Of a stretch of DNA of 58,423 nt, positions 47,334 through 56,759 are shown piece by piece (the stretch's first letter is position 1; the number at the start of each line of letters is the position of its first letter). The notes beneath the pieces are model-generated. The model was not told the DNA's origin and did not search any database. It saw only the letters and a program-made list of their open reading frames with translations. This DNA comes from PVC group bacterium. GTDB taxonomy: Bacteria > Auribacterota > Erginobacteria > Erginobacterales > PUNC01. The position numbers and the translations under genes are program-made. The DNA is taken from the NCBI GenBank assembly GCA_003551625.1, contig PUNC01000113.1:1-58423 (forward strand), in the 5' to 3' direction.

Positions 47334-49406
47334 ATGAACGGCAGGAACAAGAAACCGGGCAAGGCCGATTCCCCGCCCCGTCCTCCCGGAGAGAAAGGAC
47401 GGCGAAGACCCGTCCGCCGGCAAGTGAGGCGGAGATCCCCCCCGCCCGCCGGCCGTCACCGCTCCACTTCCGCCGCCGCGCGCGCTCCGGCCGGAGACGC
47501 TCCCCGGCAGAGAGAGAGCCGGTACCGTTTCCTGGCCGAGAAGATGAATGACATCCTCTGGACGATGGACCTGGCTCTGAAGATCACCTATGTCAACCCC
47601 TCGATCGAGAAGGTCCTCGGTTTAACCCGCGCGCAGAGCCTCAAGCTTTCTCTGGAAGAGATGCTGACCCCCGAATCCCTGCGGATAGCGCGGGCCCGGC
47701 TCGAGAAAGAGCTGGCCGATGACCGGGAGGAGGTGCGGGCCGGTGCAATCGATCCCGACTATTCGATCATCCTCGTTCTCGACTTCCTCCACCGGGACGG
47801 GTCGGTCCGCGTCCTGGAATCCAACCTCTCCTTCATCCGCGACCGGCAAGGCCGCCCGGTTGAAATCTTCGGTCTCTCCCGGGACATCACCGAGCGCAAG
47901 AAGACGGAGGAAAACCGGAGCTTCCTGGCGCAGGTTCTCAGATGCGTGGACGAATCGGTGGTGGTCACGGATCTCGACAGCCGGATCCTATACTGGGGGC
48001 CGGGGGCGGAAAGATTGTACGGGTATAGGCAGGAAGAAGTCCTTGGGCGGCCCTACCGGCAGTTCGCCGGATCGATCTACCACCGGGATGAGGACTCCTT
48101 CAGAGAGGAGATCCTCTCGCGCGGCGTCTGGCGGGGCGAGCACCCCCAGCGCCGGCGCGACGGGAGCGTCTTCTGGACATTGGTCGAGATATCGGTGCTG
48201 CGGGACGGGTCCGGCCGCCCCACCGGTTTCATCGGCGTCGATATCGACATCACCGCCCGCAAGCGGGCGGAGGAAGAACTGGCCGCCGCCGCCGAAAAGA
48301 GCCTGCGCGAAAGCGAAGCGTGGGTGGCGCTGACCGCGGATTCGGCCGGCGCCGGGCTTTGGTCGTGGAACTGCGCCGACGGCGAGATCTGGGCCTCTGA
48401 GAAAACCCGCGCTCTTTACGGTTTTGCGCCGGACGAAACCATCACCATCGGCAAGTTCTACGGCTTGCTGCATCCCGGCGATCTCGCGCGGGTGAAAGAC
48501 ACTTTAGACCGTGTACTGCGCGAGAAGAAGGGCGGACAAATCGAGTATCGCGTCGTGCTGTCGGACAAAAGCGTCAGATGGTTGGCGGTCCGGGCGCAGG
48601 CGTATTCCAAGCCCTCCGGCGAGCCGGAGTGTTTGAGAGGCGTCTCCCGTGACATCACCGATCTTCGGAGAGACGAAGAAGATCGGGTTCAGTTGATTGA
48701 CGGGCTGGCGCATCTCTCGCGGGTGCTGGCGATGAACGAACTCTCCACTTCCCTGGCCCACGAGATCAACCAGCCGCTGGGCGCGATTCTCAACAACGCC
48801 TCGACCGCCCGGCTTCTGATGGCCCGGGGCAGGGATACGCGGGAGGATCTCGGAGAGATCCTGGAGGATATCGAGAACGACGTCAAACGTGCGGGCGAGG
48901 TTGTGAAAAAGATCCGGAGAATGGTGAAGAAGCGGGGCATGAGATACGACCCCCTGTCCGTAAGCGCGCTGGTCAAAGCCGCCGTCGGTCTGATAAGCAG
49001 CCGCCTCAGTATCGAGAATGTCGCGCTCCGCTTGGATCTGTCGCCGGGTTCGGGAAGAATCAAGGGCGACCGTGTTCAGCTGCAGCAAGTGCTTTTGAAC
49101 CTGATGACGAACGCCCTGGAGGCGATGAATGATACCGCCACGCGGGTTCTGACGATCAGCGCCGCCACCCTGTCGCCCGACACGGTGCGGGTGAGCGTGG
49201 GCGACTCGGGCCCGGGCATCGCGGTGGAGGCCGCGGAGAGGTTGTTCGAGCCTTTTTTCACCACCAGGGAGGAAGGGTTGGGGATCGGGCTGCCGATCTG
49301 CAAGCTGATAATCGAGGAGCACGGCGGGCGGATCTGGGGGGAGAGCGGTCCCGGCGGCGCGACCTTCTCGTTCACGCTCAAGACCTGCGTAGATAACGAA
49401 ATATGA
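47334..49406 (+). CDS. PAS-domain (three) sensor histidine kinase, cytoplasmic
   Basis: Three PAS/PAC segments; H-box SLAHEINQPLGAILNNA; N, G1 and G2 boxes (NLMTNALEAM, VSVGDSGPGI, GLGIGLPICKLIIEEHGG). Confidence 0.9.
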   Translation: MNGRNKKPGKADSPPRPPGEKGRRRPVRRQVRRRSPPPAGRHRSTSAAARAPAGDAPRQRESRYRFLAEKMNDILWTMDLALKITYVNPSIEKVLGLTRAQSLKLSLEEMLTPESLRIARARLEKELADDREEVRAGAIDPDYSIILVLDFLHRDGSVRVLESNLSFIRDRQGRPVEIFGLSRDITERKKTEENRSFLAQVLRCVDESVVVTDLDSRILYWGPGAERLYGYRQEEVLGRPYRQFAGSIYHRDEDSFREEILSRGVWRGEHPQRRRDGSVFWTLVEISVLRDGSGRPTGFIGVDIDITARKRAEEELAAAAEKSLRESEAWVALTADSAGAGLWSWNCADGEIWASEKTRALYGFAPDETITIGKFYGLLHPGDLARVKDTLDRVLREKKGGQIEYRVVLSDKSVRWLAVRAQAYSKPSGEPECLRGVSRDITDLRRDEEDRVQLIDGLAHLSRVLAMNELSTSLAHEINQPLGAILNNASTARLLMARGRDTREDLGEILEDIENDVKRAGEVVKKIRRMVKKRGMRYDPLSVSALVKAAVGLISSRLSIENVALRLDLSPGSGRIKGDRVQLQQVLLNLMTNALEAMNDTATRVLTISAATLSPDTVRVSVGDSGPGIAVEAAERLFEPFFTTREEGLGIGLPICKLIIEEHGGRIWGESGPGGATFSFTLKTCVDNEI

Positions 49407-49437
49407 GCGCGCACCCGGTTCAAATGCCACGTATAAC

Positions 49438-50577
49438 GTGAAAGATATCGATGTGGAAAGACTGGTCGGGAGCTTCCGGGAACTGCTCGGTATCGACGGG
49501 CCGACCTACCGGGAACGGCCGGTAGCCGATTACCTGATCAGGGAGTTTTCCCTCCTGGGGATCGAGGGCGAGGAGGACGCCGCCGGCGCCGTATTCGGCG
49601 GAAACTGCGGAAACCTTCTCTTCCGGCTTCCGGGCGAAAAAGCCCGCCGTCCGCGGCTGCTCTTCTCTTCCCACCTTGACACCATCACCTCCACGGCGGG
49701 GATTGAAGTGGTCGAGGAGAACGGGGTTTTCCGGGCGGCGGGGGAGAGCATTCTGGGAGCGGACAACCGCTGCGGCGTGGCGGTGATGCTGGAGCTGGCG
49801 CGGGTCCTGATCCAAAGCGGCGGCAGTCCGGTACCGGTCAGCCTGCTGTTCACGGTCGCCGAGGAGACCGGCCTTTCGGGAGCGAAGAATCTGCGCCCGG
49901 AATGGGCGGAAGGGGAGATCGGGTTTGTCCTGGATTCATCCGGCCCGATCGGGACCGTGATCAACCGCGCCCCCTCGGCGGTCAAGATCCGCGCGGTGAT
50001 CAAGGGCCGGGCGGCCCACTCCGGGATCGAACCCGAGGCCGGAATCAACGCGGTGGCGATCGCCGCGCGGGCCATCGCGGAGATGAAGCTGGGAAGGGTG
50101 GACCGGGAGACCACCGCCAATATCGGGATCATCCGCGGCGGCGAGGCGATAAATATCGTGCCCGCCCGGGTCGAGCTGCGGGGGGAGGTCAGGAGTCTGG
50201 AAGAGAGAAAGCTTAAAAGTCAGGTTCTGGCGATGGAGAAGCTGTTGCGCGACCGGGCGGCGGAGGCCGGGGGCGGGGTGGAATTTTCCTCTCAATCCGA
50301 TTACCGGGGATACGCGATACCGGAGAAAAGCCGGGAGATAACCCTGGTCCGCCGCGCCGTCCGGAGTCTTGCGCTGCCTTTCTCGCTGGCGGCCTCCGGA
50401 GGAGCCAGCGACGCCAATATTTTCAACCAGATGGGGCTGCCCGCGCTCAACCTGGGCACCGGGATGTCGGGCGCTCACGGCCCGGGGGAGCATATCGCCC
50501 GGCGGGACCTGGTTGACCTGGCCCGGCTGCTCCTGGCGATAGTGGTGGAAGCGGGAAGGGGGGGTAATAATCCGTGA
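49438..50577 (+). CDS. M20-family metallopeptidase (PepT-like; GTG start)
   Basis: LLFSSHLDTIT, GADNRCGVAVMLELARVL, LLFTVAEETGLSGAKNL, NLGTGMSGAHGPGEHI. Confidence 0.87.
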   Translation: MKDIDVERLVGSFRELLGIDGPTYRERPVADYLIREFSLLGIEGEEDAAGAVFGGNCGNLLFRLPGEKARRPRLLFSSHLDTITSTAGIEVVEENGVFRAAGESILGADNRCGVAVMLELARVLIQSGGSPVPVSLLFTVAEETGLSGAKNLRPEWAEGEIGFVLDSSGPIGTVINRAPSAVKIRAVIKGRAAHSGIEPEAGINAVAIAARAIAEMKLGRVDRETTANIGIIRGGEAINIVPARVELRGEVRSLEERKLKSQVLAMEKLLRDRAAEAGGGVEFSSQSDYRGYAIPEKSREITLVRRAVRSLALPFSLAASGGASDANIFNQMGLPALNLGTGMSGAHGPGEHIARRDLVDLARLLLAIVVEAGRGGNNP

Positions 50578-50580
50578 TTC

Positions 50581-50652
50581 CGTACTCTTACACGTACTCT
50601 TAAACGTACTCTTACACATACTCTTACCCGTACTCCAAGCCGTTCATTAGAC
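50581..50652 (+). repeat. 12-bp tandem repeat D1, five units plus shared tail
   Basis: cgtactcttaca cgtactcttaaa cgtactcttaca catactcttacc cgtactccaagc then cgttcattagac. Confidence 0.9.
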
Positions 50653-50728
50653 GAAAAGAGGGTGGAGCGGGGACATTCTGGATTCTGAGGTTAATCTTGA
50701 ACCTTAAGCTTTTAAACCGGCTCAACCG

Positions 50729-51814
50729 ATGAAACTGGGAATAGTAGGACTGCCCAACGCCGGCAAATCCACGGTCTTCAACGCCCTGGCCCGGGCCCGG
50801 GTGGAGGTGAAGAAACATCCTTTCACCACCATTGAACCGAACGTGGGAATGGCCGCCGTGCCGGACGAGCGTCTGGACCGGCTGGCCGCGATCTTTCAGC
50901 CCGAGAAGACCGTCCCGGCGATGGTCAAGTTCGTGGACGTGGCCGGCCTGGTTGAAGGCGCCAGCCGGGGGCAGGGGCTGGGCAACCAGTTTCTGGCCGC
51001 CCTGAGGGAGACCGACGCCCTGGTCCACGTGGTGGCCTGTTTTCGGGCCGAGGATATCGCCCACGTGCTGGGGGAAATCGATCCGGCCCGCGACGTCCGG
51101 GTAATCCGGCAGGAACTGATCCTGGCCGATCTGGAGGTCTGCGAGCGGGCCCTCCAGAAGCTCAAAAAAGGCCGGCGGGTCCTGACCGGGGAGGAGGAAG
51201 AGAGGGTGGGCCTGCTGGCCGCGGCCGCGGAGGCTCTGGCTTCGGGAGCGAGCCTCGGGGGGACCGAGGCGGAAAGCCGTCTCGCCGCCGCCGCGCCGGA
51301 ATTGAACCTTCTGACCTTAAAGCCGGTCATTTACGCGGCCAATATCGGGGAAGAGGACCTGGGGGAGCAGGCGGAACGGGCCGCGGCGCCGGTTCGCCAG
51401 GCGGCCGGCCGGGACGCGGAAGTCGTTGTCCTCTGCGGCCGGCTGGAGGAGGAAGTCGGCAGCCTTCCCCAAGCCGACCAACCCCTGTTTCGCCAGGAGA
51501 TGGGGTTGGGCTCGTCGGGACTGGAGCTTCTGCTCGCCGCCGCGGTGCGGGCGCTCGACCTGGTAACCTTCTTTACCAAGGAGGGAGTGGAGGTTCGGGC
51601 CTGGCACATCCGCCGCGGCGCCCCCGCCGAGGCGGCCGCCGGGATGATCCACTCCGATATGGCCCGGGGTTTCATCAAGGCCGAGGTGGTGCCTTTCGCC
51701 GACCTCGACCGGGACGGCTCTCCGGCGGCCGCCCGGTCCCGCGGGGTGCTGCGCTTCGAGGGCCGGGACTATCCGGTCGCGGAAGGGGACGTGATCAGAT
51801 TTCACTTTCAGTGA
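50729..51814 (+). CDS. ychF: Ribosome-binding GTPase/ATPase YchF
   Basis: MKLGIVGLPNAGKSTVFNALARARVEVKKHPFTTIEPNVGMAAVPDERL; C-terminal TGS domain. Confidence 0.95.
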   Translation: MKLGIVGLPNAGKSTVFNALARARVEVKKHPFTTIEPNVGMAAVPDERLDRLAAIFQPEKTVPAMVKFVDVAGLVEGASRGQGLGNQFLAALRETDALVHVVACFRAEDIAHVLGEIDPARDVRVIRQELILADLEVCERALQKLKKGRRVLTGEEEERVGLLAAAAEALASGASLGGTEAESRLAAAAPELNLLTLKPVIYAANIGEEDLGEQAERAAAPVRQAAGRDAEVVVLCGRLEEEVGSLPQADQPLFRQEMGLGSSGLELLLAAAVRALDLVTFFTKEGVEVRAWHIRRGAPAEAAAGMIHSDMARGFIKAEVVPFADLDRDGSPAAARSRGVLRFEGRDYPVAEGDVIRFHFQ

Positions 51815-52803
51815 GTATGGGCAGAAGACCGAAAGCGCTGGCGCTGATCTCCGGCGGGCTGGACAGTATTCTGGCCGCCCGCCTGGTGGCCGACCAGGGG
51901 GTCGGTGTCGTTGGAGTTGGTTTCCGCAGCCATTTCTTCTCCGACGCGGCGGGGCGGCGGGCGGCCCGTTCCGCCGGCATACCGTTCACCAGCGTGGATA
52001 TCGGCCCGGAGATGATCGCGCTGCTGGATGAGCCGAAGTACGGTTTCGGCAAGCATCTCAACCCCTGTGTGGACTGTCACCGCCTGATGGTCGGCAAGGC
52101 CTTCGAGTTGTTGGAGGAACTGGAAGCCGATTTCGTCGTCACCGGCGAGGTTTTGGGCCAGCGTCCGAAATCCCAGCACCGGGCCGCCCTGAACGCCGTG
52201 GCCAAGGCGGGGGAGAAGGGCCTGCTGCTCCGTCCGCTCTCGGCGAAACTGCTTGCGGAGACGATCCCGGAAAAGCGGGGCTGGATCGATCGCGATCGCC
52301 TGCTGGGCATTTCGGGACGGGGGCGGAAGAAACAGCTCGAGCTGGCCGCGGCCTGGGGGATCACCGGGTTCGCCACCCCGGCGGGGGGTTGCCTGCTGAC
52401 CGATCCGGAATTCTGCCGCCGTTTGAAGGATTTAAGCGCCCGGGAGGGGTTGGAAGGTGATATGATAGAGCTTTTGAAAGTCGGCCGTCATTTCCGTTCT
52501 CCGGGGGGGGCGAGGATCGTTTCCGGGCGCGATGAAGGCGAAAATATCCGGCTGCTCAAACTCGCTTCCGCCGGGGATCTTCTCTTCCAGGCGGCGCGGC
52601 CGGCCAGCCTGATCCTGCTTCGAGCGGCGGGCGAGCCGTCGCGCGGGGATATCCTGCTGGCGGCTTCCGTCTGCGCCCGTTACAGCAAGGGGAAGGGCGG
52701 AGCGGTCAAGATCAGAACCTGGAAAAAAGGTCGCCGGGACGAGGGAGAAACCCTGGCGGCCGAACCGATGAACGGGGATAAACTTGAGAGGTTGAGAATA
52801 TGA
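51811..52803 (+). CDS. PP-loop ATPase, MnmA/ThiI-like tRNA thiolation family
   Basis: ALISGGLDSILAARLV (SGGxDS PP-loop); NPCVDCHRLMVGKAFELLEELEADFVVTGEVLGQRPKSQ. Confidence 0.8.
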   Translation: MSMGRRPKALALISGGLDSILAARLVADQGVGVVGVGFRSHFFSDAAGRRAARSAGIPFTSVDIGPEMIALLDEPKYGFGKHLNPCVDCHRLMVGKAFELLEELEADFVVTGEVLGQRPKSQHRAALNAVAKAGEKGLLLRPLSAKLLAETIPEKRGWIDRDRLLGISGRGRKKQLELAAAWGITGFATPAGGCLLTDPEFCRRLKDLSAREGLEGDMIELLKVGRHFRSPGGARIVSGRDEGENIRLLKLASAGDLLFQAARPASLILLRAAGEPSRGDILLAASVCARYSKGKGGAVKIRTWKKGRRDEGETLAAEPMNGDKLERLRI

Positions 52804-54125
52804 TCAGGATTTTCATCGCGGCGATATTGTTTATTATGGCGTTGCCGGCCGCCGGCCGCTCGGAACCGGATCCGCGCCAAAGGCTGGCTTCCGACGATCC
52901 CGCCGTTCGTTCCGAAGCCTGCCTGGTCCTGGCGGAAGAAGGAGAGACGGCCGTCGATCTCCTGATTCCTCTGCTCCGGGACCGTTCGATGCTGGTCCGC
53001 CACAGCGCCGCCCTCGCCCTGGCGCGGATCGGCGGCGAAAAGGTCAGGGCGGTCTTCAAGGATAACCTCGATTCGTCCAGTTACGACCTGCGCCGTTCCG
53101 CCGCCCTGGGTCTGGCCCTGACGGGGGAAGAAGAGACTTTCGCTCTTATCTCACCCCTGCTGGATGACGACAGTTGGGAGGTTCGCTGGGCGGCCGCTTT
53201 CGCTCTCGGAGAGATCCGGGACCGTCGGGCGCTGGCCCTGTTGGGACCGCTGGCCGAGTCGGACCCCCACTACGACGCGAACCGGGGAGAGCATCCGGTC
53301 CGGGAGGCCGCCCGCCGCTCGATGCGGAAGATTGAGGGTTCGGTGGGATGGCGCAAGGACTACGGGAAAGCCCGGGAGGCCTCGGCCGGAGACGGCCGCC
53401 CGCTTTTCCTTTACTTCCGGAAGACGGGGAGCCCGGCTGCATCGCGTTTCGAGGCGGCGGTCTTCGGCGAAGAAATGGTGGTGGACACGGCCCAGCGTTT
53501 CCGCGCGGTCTGGCTGGATCACGGCCGCTCTCCGGAGGCATTCGAGAAGTACCGGGTCGGGAAGGTTCCCGCGGTGCTATTTTTAACCCCGGAAGGAGAG
53601 GTCCGGGGAAGAATCGAGGGGGCGCTGGGGCCGAGGGAACTCCGGGAGGAGATGCTGAAACGGCTGGAGGGGGAGAAGAACGTTCGGCGGCTTACCGCCC
53701 GCCGGCGGGATGACCCGTCCGACCTGGAAGCGGCCTGGCAGTTGGCCGAGATCTATATGGAGCGCGGGCAATGGCCGCGGGCGCTGCCTCTGCTCGACGC
53801 GATCGTGGAGGCCGATCCCTATAACGTTTCGAGCTTAGTTGATAACGCCCGTTTCGCCCGGGGATACATCAGGGGGATGATGGGCGACTACCGGGAATCT
53901 TACCGGCTACTCGACCGCCTTCTCCGGGATTTTCCCGAGTTCGGGAACCGGGCCCAGGCTCTATACTGTCTGGGCTTGAGCGCGTTGAGGATCGGGCGGG
54001 CTGAAGAGGGGTCGGACATACTGCGCCGGTTGATCGAGGAGTATCCCTCCGGCGAGCCCGCCGCCGCCGCCGGAGTCATTCTCGACCAGATCGAGCGCAG
54101 GATGGATTCGGCGGATTCGGGATGA
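52800..54125 (+). CDS. Exported HEAT-repeat / thioredoxin-fold / TPR protein
   Basis: HEAT repeats (VRHSAALALARIGG..., VRWAAAFALGEIRDRRAL), central thioredoxin-like segment without CxxC, C-terminal TPR-like repeats. Confidence 0.75.
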   Translation: MIRIFIAAILFIMALPAAGRSEPDPRQRLASDDPAVRSEACLVLAEEGETAVDLLIPLLRDRSMLVRHSAALALARIGGEKVRAVFKDNLDSSSYDLRRSAALGLALTGEEETFALISPLLDDDSWEVRWAAAFALGEIRDRRALALLGPLAESDPHYDANRGEHPVREAARRSMRKIEGSVGWRKDYGKAREASAGDGRPLFLYFRKTGSPAASRFEAAVFGEEMVVDTAQRFRAVWLDHGRSPEAFEKYRVGKVPAVLFLTPEGEVRGRIEGALGPRELREEMLKRLEGEKNVRRLTARRRDDPSDLEAAWQLAEIYMERGQWPRALPLLDAIVEADPYNVSSLVDNARFARGYIRGMMGDYRESYRLLDRLLRDFPEFGNRAQALYCLGLSALRIGRAEEGSDILRRLIEEYPSGEPAAAAGVILDQIERRMDSADSG

Positions 54126-54174
54126 ACGACGAAAAAAAGATCCCTTTGTATAGCGGCGGGAGTCTGTTAAGTTA

Positions 54175-54194
54175 TATGAGTAATCCGGGCTAAA
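54175..54194 (+). repeat. Dispersed motif family E, copy 5
   Basis: tatgagtaatccgggctaaa, upstream of the small basic protein gene. Confidence 0.5.
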
Positions 54195-54215
54195 AACTTA
54201 ACAAGGAAAAGAACT

Positions 54216-54371
54216 ATGTCTCAACATCCAAGTTTTGGCGGAAAGGGCAAGATCAAGCCCAAGCGCAACGTGCTGAAACGGCACGAGCGAATCCGGCGCC
54301 TTCAGGAGTCGGGCAAGTGGGAAGAGGAGAAGAAGGTCTTCAAGCTTCCCAAGACCCCTATTCAGAAATGA
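54216..54371 (+). CDS. Small basic protein (51 aa), PVC/Omnitrophota-type conserved family
   Basis: MSQHPSFGGKGKIKPKRNVLKRHERIRRLQESGKWEEEKKVFKLPKTPIQK; absent from the supplied ORF track because of its length. Confidence 0.85.
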   Translation: MSQHPSFGGKGKIKPKRNVLKRHERIRRLQESGKWEEEKKVFKLPKTPIQK

Positions 54372-54375
54372 CCGA

Positions 54376-55347
54376 ATGAGAAGGATCGCGCTTCTTATAT
54401 TTCTGGCGGCGGTCTTTCCCCGGGCGGCTCGCCCGGGTTATGTTACCGGCGTGGTGACGGGCGACAACGTTAACCTGCGGGCCGGCCCCAGTTTGAGGGC
54501 CGAGATCGTGGGCCAGGCCCGCCGCGGCGACCGGGTCGAGGTGCTGTTGCAGGACGGCGACTGGTGCGCCATATATCCTCCGCCGGGTTCCACCGGTTGG
54601 GTATCGGCCGATTTCGTGGGGCCGGACGGCGCGATCGTCTCCACGGTGAATGTCCGGGCCGGACCCAGCGTGGCCCACGCCCGCCTGACCCGCCTTGAGC
54701 CGGGAGAGGTACCCGAGATTATCGAACGGGACGGAGACTGGTTGAGAATCAGTCTGCCCCGGGAAACGCGGCTGTGGATCAGCGCCCGGTACGTCGAGCT
54801 GGCTCGGGAGGTGGAACAGGTCCGTCCCCGGCCGACGGCGCCTCCGGTCCGGCCCGACCGGCCTGTTACTCCCGAGCCGGATCCCGTCCCGCCGGCCGCT
54901 CCCCCCGTGATCGCGACGCCGGTGCCGGCGCCACCGCCACCGACCGTTGTCCCCGTCCCGGTTGAGCTTCCGCCCCCGCCCTCTCCCGCGGTGGTTGACG
55001 TTCCCCCTTCTCCGTCTCCCGCGGTGGTTGATATTCCGACGCCCCCGGCGCCGCCGCTTCCGGAAGGGACTCCTCTCCCCACGCCTTTCGCGCCCCCGGT
55101 GGAAGCTTCGGTGCTGACCGGGACGGTAGTGAGACTGCCCCGGCCTTATCGGGAAGCGGGCCGGGAGGTGACCCATATTCTGGTTCGCGACGGGGTCCGG
55201 GCGGCGACGATCGCGCGCCTGGCCGATCCCGACTCCGAACTCGATCGTTTTCACCGCCGCCGCGCGCGGGTCTGGGGCGCGGAAATCGGGCGGGACGCCG
55301 AAGGCGTGCCGCTGATCGAGGTTAAAGGGGTCCAGCCGGCCTGGTAA
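54376..55347 (+). CDS. SH3-domain (two copies) secreted protein with proline-rich linker
   Basis: VTGDNVNLRAGPSLRAEIVGQARRGDRVEVLLQDGDW and VNVRAGPSVAHARLTRLEPGEVPEIIERDGDWLRI; PSPAVVDVPPSPSPAVVDIP linker. Confidence 0.85.
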   Translation: MRRIALLIFLAAVFPRAARPGYVTGVVTGDNVNLRAGPSLRAEIVGQARRGDRVEVLLQDGDWCAIYPPPGSTGWVSADFVGPDGAIVSTVNVRAGPSVAHARLTRLEPGEVPEIIERDGDWLRISLPRETRLWISARYVELAREVEQVRPRPTAPPVRPDRPVTPEPDPVPPAAPPVIATPVPAPPPPTVVPVPVELPPPPSPAVVDVPPSPSPAVVDIPTPPAPPLPEGTPLPTPFAPPVEASVLTGTVVRLPRPYREAGREVTHILVRDGVRAATIARLADPDSELDRFHRRRARVWGAEIGRDAEGVPLIEVKGVQPAW

Positions 55348-55415
55348 CGCGGCTTCCGCGAATGAGCCGGGTTCGTTTGGCGCCCCCTTTTTTTGTGCAA
55401 ATCAGGTCAGGAAGC

Positions 55416-56714
55416 GTGAAAACAAGGTCATTCCAGGGCGGGATCCGGATCGATGACTTCAAGCGCTTCACGGAGCGCAAACCGATCGAAACCCTGCCCC
55501 CGCCTCCCAAGGCCTATCTCCCCCTGAAACAGAACGCCGGCTCGCCTCCCCGTCCGGTCGTTGAAATCGGCGCCGAGGTATCCGCCGGGGAGGTGATCGC
55601 CGCCCCCTCGGGAGCCGTCTCTTCCACCCTTCACGCGTCCGTGTTCGGCAAGGTCTCCGCCATCGCCGATCACCCCCATCCTTCCGGGGCGGATTCCCCG
55701 GCGATCGTGATCGAGACCGCCGCCGCCGGGAACGGGTTTTCGGGGATGGAGCCAATGGTCGATTGGGAGGGCGCCGCCCCGGAAGATATCCGCGCCCGGG
55801 TATTGGAAGCCGGAATCGTGGGGATGGGCGGGGCCGGCTTCCCCGCCCAGGTAAAGCTCGAACCGCCGCCCGGGAAAAAGATCGAGACCGCGGTCATCAA
55901 CGCCGCCGAGTGCGAGCCGTTCCTGACCGTGGACCACCGGCTCCTGCTGGAGGAGACCGAAAAGGTCGTAGCCGGGCTGAAGATCATAATGAGGGCCGCC
56001 GGGGCGGCGCGGGGAGTGGTGGCCGTAGAATCCAACAAGGCCGACGCCCTGGACAGGCTGGAACGAGCCCTGGAAAAGGAAGAGAACATCTTCACGGTTC
56101 TCCTGACGGTAAAATATCCCCAGGGCGCCGAGAAGCAGCTTCTCAAGACGGTCGCGGACCGGGAGGTGCCTTCCGGCGGTCTTCCCGCGGACGTGGGCTG
56201 CTTGGTGCACAACGTCCACACCGCGACCGCCATCGCCGACGCGGTTCTTCACGGCCGCCCCCTGATCGAGCGGGTGGTTACGGTATCCGGCTTCGGCCTG
56301 GACCGCCCGGGCAATTTCCGGGTCCGGCTCGGCACCCCGTTCAGCCGGCTGCTTGAAGCCGCCGGCGGGCCGCCGGACGGTGAACTCCGGCTGATCGCGG
56401 GCGGTCCGATGACGGGCGTCGCCCAGCGGGATCTTGGGACCCCGGTGATCAAGTCGACCTCCGGGCTGGTGGTCCTGCCTCCGCTTCCCCGGGCCCGTAA
56501 CCTGCCCTGCCTGCGTTGCGGGAAGTGCCTTACCGTCTGCCCGATGGGGCTGGTCCCCTGCGATCTGGCCCGGGCGGCGGAGAAGGGCCGCAGGGAGGAT
56601 TTCGCCGGTCTGAGCGGGGCCGACTGTATGGAATGCGGGTGCTGCGCTTATGTCTGCCCCGCCGCGAGAGACCTGGTCCAGTTCATTCAATTGGGCAAGG
56701 CCCTGGAGGAGTGA
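55416..56714 (+). CDS. rnfC: Rnf electron transport complex subunit C (GTG start)
   Basis: KTRSFQGGIRIDDFK N-terminus; GAGFPAQVKLEPPPGKKIETAVINAAECEPFLTVDHRLL; CLRCGKCLTVCPMGL and CMECGCCAYVCPA 4Fe-4S motifs. Confidence 0.93.
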   Translation: MKTRSFQGGIRIDDFKRFTERKPIETLPPPPKAYLPLKQNAGSPPRPVVEIGAEVSAGEVIAAPSGAVSSTLHASVFGKVSAIADHPHPSGADSPAIVIETAAAGNGFSGMEPMVDWEGAAPEDIRARVLEAGIVGMGGAGFPAQVKLEPPPGKKIETAVINAAECEPFLTVDHRLLLEETEKVVAGLKIIMRAAGAARGVVAVESNKADALDRLERALEKEENIFTVLLTVKYPQGAEKQLLKTVADREVPSGGLPADVGCLVHNVHTATAIADAVLHGRPLIERVVTVSGFGLDRPGNFRVRLGTPFSRLLEAAGGPPDGELRLIAGGPMTGVAQRDLGTPVIKSTSGLVVLPPLPRARNLPCLRCGKCLTVCPMGLVPCDLARAAEKGRREDFAGLSGADCMECGCCAYVCPAARDLVQFIQLGKALEE

Positions 56715-56759
56715 ACCGCGGAAAGACGGACAGGAGATTCCGGATTGCGGATTCTTACA

